NCBI GenBank assembly: GCA_034620365.1
Contig: JAQGEQ010000131.1
Span: 124,001-188,000 of the forward strand
Origin: Pegea sp. RAD2-039
Lineage: Eukaryota; Chordata; Thaliacea; Salpida; Salpidae
Length of the DNA: 64,000 nucleotides
Reading direction: 5' to 3'
In this document: in pieces, positions 61,341-64,000 of the stretch
How positions within the stretch are numbered: position 1 is the first letter of the stretch
How the letters are laid out: the number at the start of each line of letters is the position of its first letter
Translations under genes and position numbers: made by a program
The notes under the pieces: generated by a model
Told to the model about the DNA's origin: nothing
What the model saw: only the letters and a program-made list of their open reading frames with translations
The model's database searches: none

Positions 61341-62460
61341 CAATTGTTTCATCTGCAGTTTAATTGCAGATAAATGCAGAGAAAAAGCATATTTAGTAAG
61401 ATAATTTAACAAAATATAAATTAAAAGTGGCTGAATCTGGCTTTTCACTATCTAAATAAGACGATTTTCTAAAAATTTTTAATATTCCAATTAATTTTTT
61501 TTTAATTATAAAAACTAAACATCAAATTAATTTACAAACAATAAAATTAAATACTCTTTTTCATAAGCTATTACTATATTTGTATATACATTTAATTTTT
61601 CATAATAAAATTTTTTAAAATTATAAAATGTGCTTCAAATTTCTTAGAATCACTACTTATCACAGTACTACAAGATTTTATCCTGCAAAATTGTAACTTT
61701 ATAAAATTATTTGAAATAAAAGGAGAAGTTCAATCATTCCTGAATACATTTGGAGCGAACGAATCAATTGTTTTTGTTTGAACATTGACATTTAAGTCAT
61801 AAACATTTTATTTGCATTTATCACTTTAGTTATATAGCATTTTTCTTTATTAATCTCAATTCTATTTATATTTACATTTGAAACTAAACACAAGATAAAT
61901 TTTATTTTTGTTTAATTTAAATATTAGATATAACTTTTATTTTAAATAAAAGTCGAATGAATTTACTGAAAAATTGTAGTATCGAGTTTTTGTAAAAATA
62001 AAAAATTGTATATTTTGTTAGATGTGTTTTTGCAAAAATAAAATGATTAATCTAGAATTAAATATAAATTTTTAAACATTTATTAAATTTTAGATATATA
62101 GCCAATTCAATCTGAAATATTCTATTTAAATATAATATATAAATATCGTATTGCAGATTCTTCAAAACTATTAAAAACAAAATACATGCAATTGAAGAGA
62201 TTATAGCAAAATTTCTATAAATCACTAGATTAAATTGTGCGTTAATCTAAATTAATTAATCTAAATTAATGTATTTAATAAATCAGTTAAATTGTATAAA
62301 AAAAGTTATTTTTCATAATAAATAGGCTAGGTCAAAGTGCTTCGGATAGATCTATTTTTCTTAAATAATGAAGCCTCTTAAATACTTATTAACTAAAATT
62401 TTTTTGCGTCAAACCAAAATCAAAACTAATTTGTTTTGATTTTTTTTCATTGATAAAAAA
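61341..62460. other. Single-copy AT-rich sequence, nothing recognised
   Basis: No module, palindrome class or CTCF-like motif was seen. The only GC-richer spot is around 62330-62350 and 62460-62475 (GCCGGGCATATTGCC). Confidence 0.5.
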
Positions 62461-62504
62461 TGCCGGGCATATTGCCATATGTTTGTAATTTAAATTTATT
62501 CTCT

Positions 62505-62630
62505 ACGCCACAAACTTTATACTGATACAACTTTACAAATACTTTTTAAAGCAGTGAACATTTACTTTTTATCAGATATAATATTTCAAGGAATAAACAA
62601 CATTTTGGAGTTGAATAAATTTCAACAAAT
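62505..62630 (+). repeat. Outlying class-A module, diverged
   Basis: The box GCCACAAACTTTATACTG is followed by GTTGAATAAATTTCAAC (62610-62626). Arms are reduced to a 6-bp stem. It is the most diverged and most isolated copy, with no surrounding duplicated block. Confidence 0.55.
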
Positions 62631-62645
62631 AATAAAATACTAATA

Positions 62646-62750
62646 ATGTTGACGTGGGCAGTTGTGACATTCAATTTTGTCATCAATTTAAATGTTCTAT
62701 TCCGAAGCTACTTGTATTTTATTATTGATATTAACATTTTTGTGGCTTAA
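62646..62750 (+). CDS. Short hydrophobic open frame, 34 codons, uncertain
   Basis: An ATG frame beginning MLTWAVVTF and ending in TAA. It uses ACG, TGG, GCA, GTG, CGA and AGC codons, which are rare in the random frames of this window. The product would be mainly hydrophobic with one Arg in the middle. It could be an exon of a longer gene or chance. It starts just past an outlying class-A module. I do not recognise it. Confidence 0.2.
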   Translation: MLTWAVVTFNFVINLNVLFRSYLYFIIDINIFVA

Positions 62751-63076
62751 AAGTGGAAAGCAGCTTAGAAATTTTATTTTAAATTATAATGTTTTCAAAC
62801 ACATCAGAAATTTCTCTATCTGTTGATGTCAAAGATTTAGAAAACTCAAGTTTTTAAACTGACACAACAGATTGATTTTAAATGCTTAATTTTCATAAAT
62901 ATCAATTTCATTAATTTTTTTTACTAAAGTATATTCCTATAGTTAACTGCATTTTAACAAACTAAATTAACAATGATTACGTTTTTAACTAGCTTGAGAG
63001 CAAAAAAAATTCTACATTTTTTTCTGGTGAAATTGTTGAAAGATCGTTGAAATGTTTATTGGTGTAATTCAATAAC

Positions 63077-63203
63077 TAGTAATCAAGTAAAACTCATACC
63101 GCACAATTAGTACATCAAACCAGTTGCAACTTGGAGTCAATCCTGTTGCTTAAAAAGAAGTTGAACCGTTATAATGTTGCCAACATTGTCATTTCTAAAC
63201 TGT
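63077..63203. other. Coding-like patch without a clear strand
   Basis: The sequence is richer in G and C than its surroundings. The plus strand has an open stretch of about 40 codons ending TGA (63201), and the minus strand also reads open for 25-30 codons in two frames. Because several frames look protein-like I cannot decide which, if any, is real. It may be a remnant exon. Confidence 0.2.
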
Positions 63204-63648
63204 GACTTTTTTCTTTAAATGTTTTAAATCTGAATTACAAAAGTTTGTCATTTGAAACACTAAATATTCACTTGGTTCCTAAATACAAGATCATGATTAA
63301 GTGTTTTAACTAGATCATAAGAAACTGTTTTCATAATTGCAGCTATTTATTCATTTTTTATAGTTTTCCTGAATGATGAATTCCTTATCTCAACTTTTCA
63401 ATAATATCATTCTACTAAAAGGTTTAACAATTCAAAATGACTTTTAATCGATAATAAAATTTATAATTTTTTCAACATTATCTTATTTGGTCCTTTAAGT
63501 TTTTTGTGTTTTGATATTGGTTGTTAATAAACCTAATTTAAAAAAAATCAATATTAGTTTGCTTAACAATAAAAACAAACTAAAATCATAAACTTTGACA
63601 AATATTGTACAAAACAATTGTACATTGTTACAAATTACAAAATTACAA

Positions 63649-63755
63649 ATGGTAAATTTTTATTGTAAAAGCTCGGCCGAAAACGGTGATTTGGATTTGC
63701 TATGAGTGATAATAATAAAGATAAAGTAAGAAAAAGTGAGACGCAAAGAAACTAA
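63649..63755 (+). other. Two overlapping short frames at a CpG-rich spot; possible 5' end of a gene
   Basis: ATG at 63649 opens 18 codons (ending ENGDLDLL) and stops at 63703-63705. A second ATG at 63702 overlaps that stop as ATGA and opens MSDNNKDK, followed directly by GTAAGA, a good splice donor; read through, the frame ends at 63755. The 30 bp around 63670 (GCTCGGCCGAAAACGGTGAT) are among the most GC-rich in the window. A reasonable reading is an upstream open frame plus a first exon whose gene continues outside the window. A 69-codon minus frame over the same place is low-complexity and not called. Confidence 0.25.
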
Positions 63756-64000
63756 TCGAGCAACACACAATGAAATGCAAAATAAAAAACAGTTAAAATT
63801 TCTCTTTTTTTTGAAGCTAGTTTTTTTCTTTTTCAGTTTATTTGGAAAAGTAACCACCGTGTAGAACAAGAAAATATGATATATTTTATCTATTATCTAT
63901 CAATAACAGGTTGTGTTATTGAATATATTTTCAAATGTTAATATTAATGACAAGAGTTGAAAATAAGATATTTGCAGAACGTCAATTTTTTGATAAAGTT

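Noticed and set aside
1-64000. Retroviral, LINE, Polinton or DNA-transposon remnants
   Set aside because: No reverse transcriptase, integrase, protease, capsid, DNA polymerase or transposase motifs were seen in any frame, and no LTR pair. The large repeats lack typical element ends.
1-64000. tRNA or rRNA genes and CRISPR arrays
   Set aside because: No B-box with a matching cloverleaf, no rRNA-like conserved stretch, and no regularly spaced direct repeats with spacers.

Overview
The window is animal-like nuclear DNA of extreme AT content (roughly four fifths A+T, judged by eye from sampled lines). It is nearly gene-free. The only clear gene is an intact C2H2 zinc-finger gene at 44954-45736. 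A second, short, spliced minus-strand gene at 47465-48315 is too fragmented to show as one long open frame. It looks like a winged-helix (heat-shock-factor type) DNA-binding domain, but it carries one in-frame stop. Canonical GT..AG introns, a TGEKP-linked zinc-finger array and CTCF-like sites (if real) point to a metazoan, probably a bilaterian. I cannot name the species.

Almost everything else is one family of non-coding repeats, copied and re-copied in both orientations. The largest structures are: a ~44 kb inverted repeat (arms 1-7580 and 36400-44394); a second inverted repeat nested inside it (18570-21545 and 32415-35400); a ~5-6 kb direct repeat (10090-15330 and 25080-31130); a long-range inverted pair (14240-17440 and 56545-59610); direct pairs 20925-22010/55900-56990 and 22140-24440/49040-52120; an inverted pair 35380-36000/60720-61340; a foldback at 9525-10307; and a 550-bp tandem array at 38401-39790. 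A repeat-poor island at 44395-48470 holds both genes. The stretch 61340-64000 is also mostly single-copy and has a few coding-like patches that I could not resolve into a gene.

The most striking pattern is at small scale. The repeats are built from modules with one layout: a CCACAAAC-type box, then about 70-85 bp of variable AT-rich sequence, then a short perfect palindrome. The palindrome depends on the module class: A, GTTGAAA..TTTCAAC or the variant TAAAGTACTTTA; B, GATGCA-cttt-TGCATC; C, GTCGAC-taaat-GTCGAT. In one class-B copy both stem strands have changed together, so base pairing is kept. Between modules lie more than twenty copies of a 14-bp motif. The best form, CCGCTAGRTGGCGC, fits the CTCF consensus, and in one sub-family it sits 315-330 bp from an ATCGAC-attta-GTCGAT palindrome. 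Sequence and spacing are seen directly. A role in insulation, DNA structure or small-RNA production is inference.

No transposase, reverse transcriptase, capsid, integrase, tRNA, rRNA or CRISPR was found.
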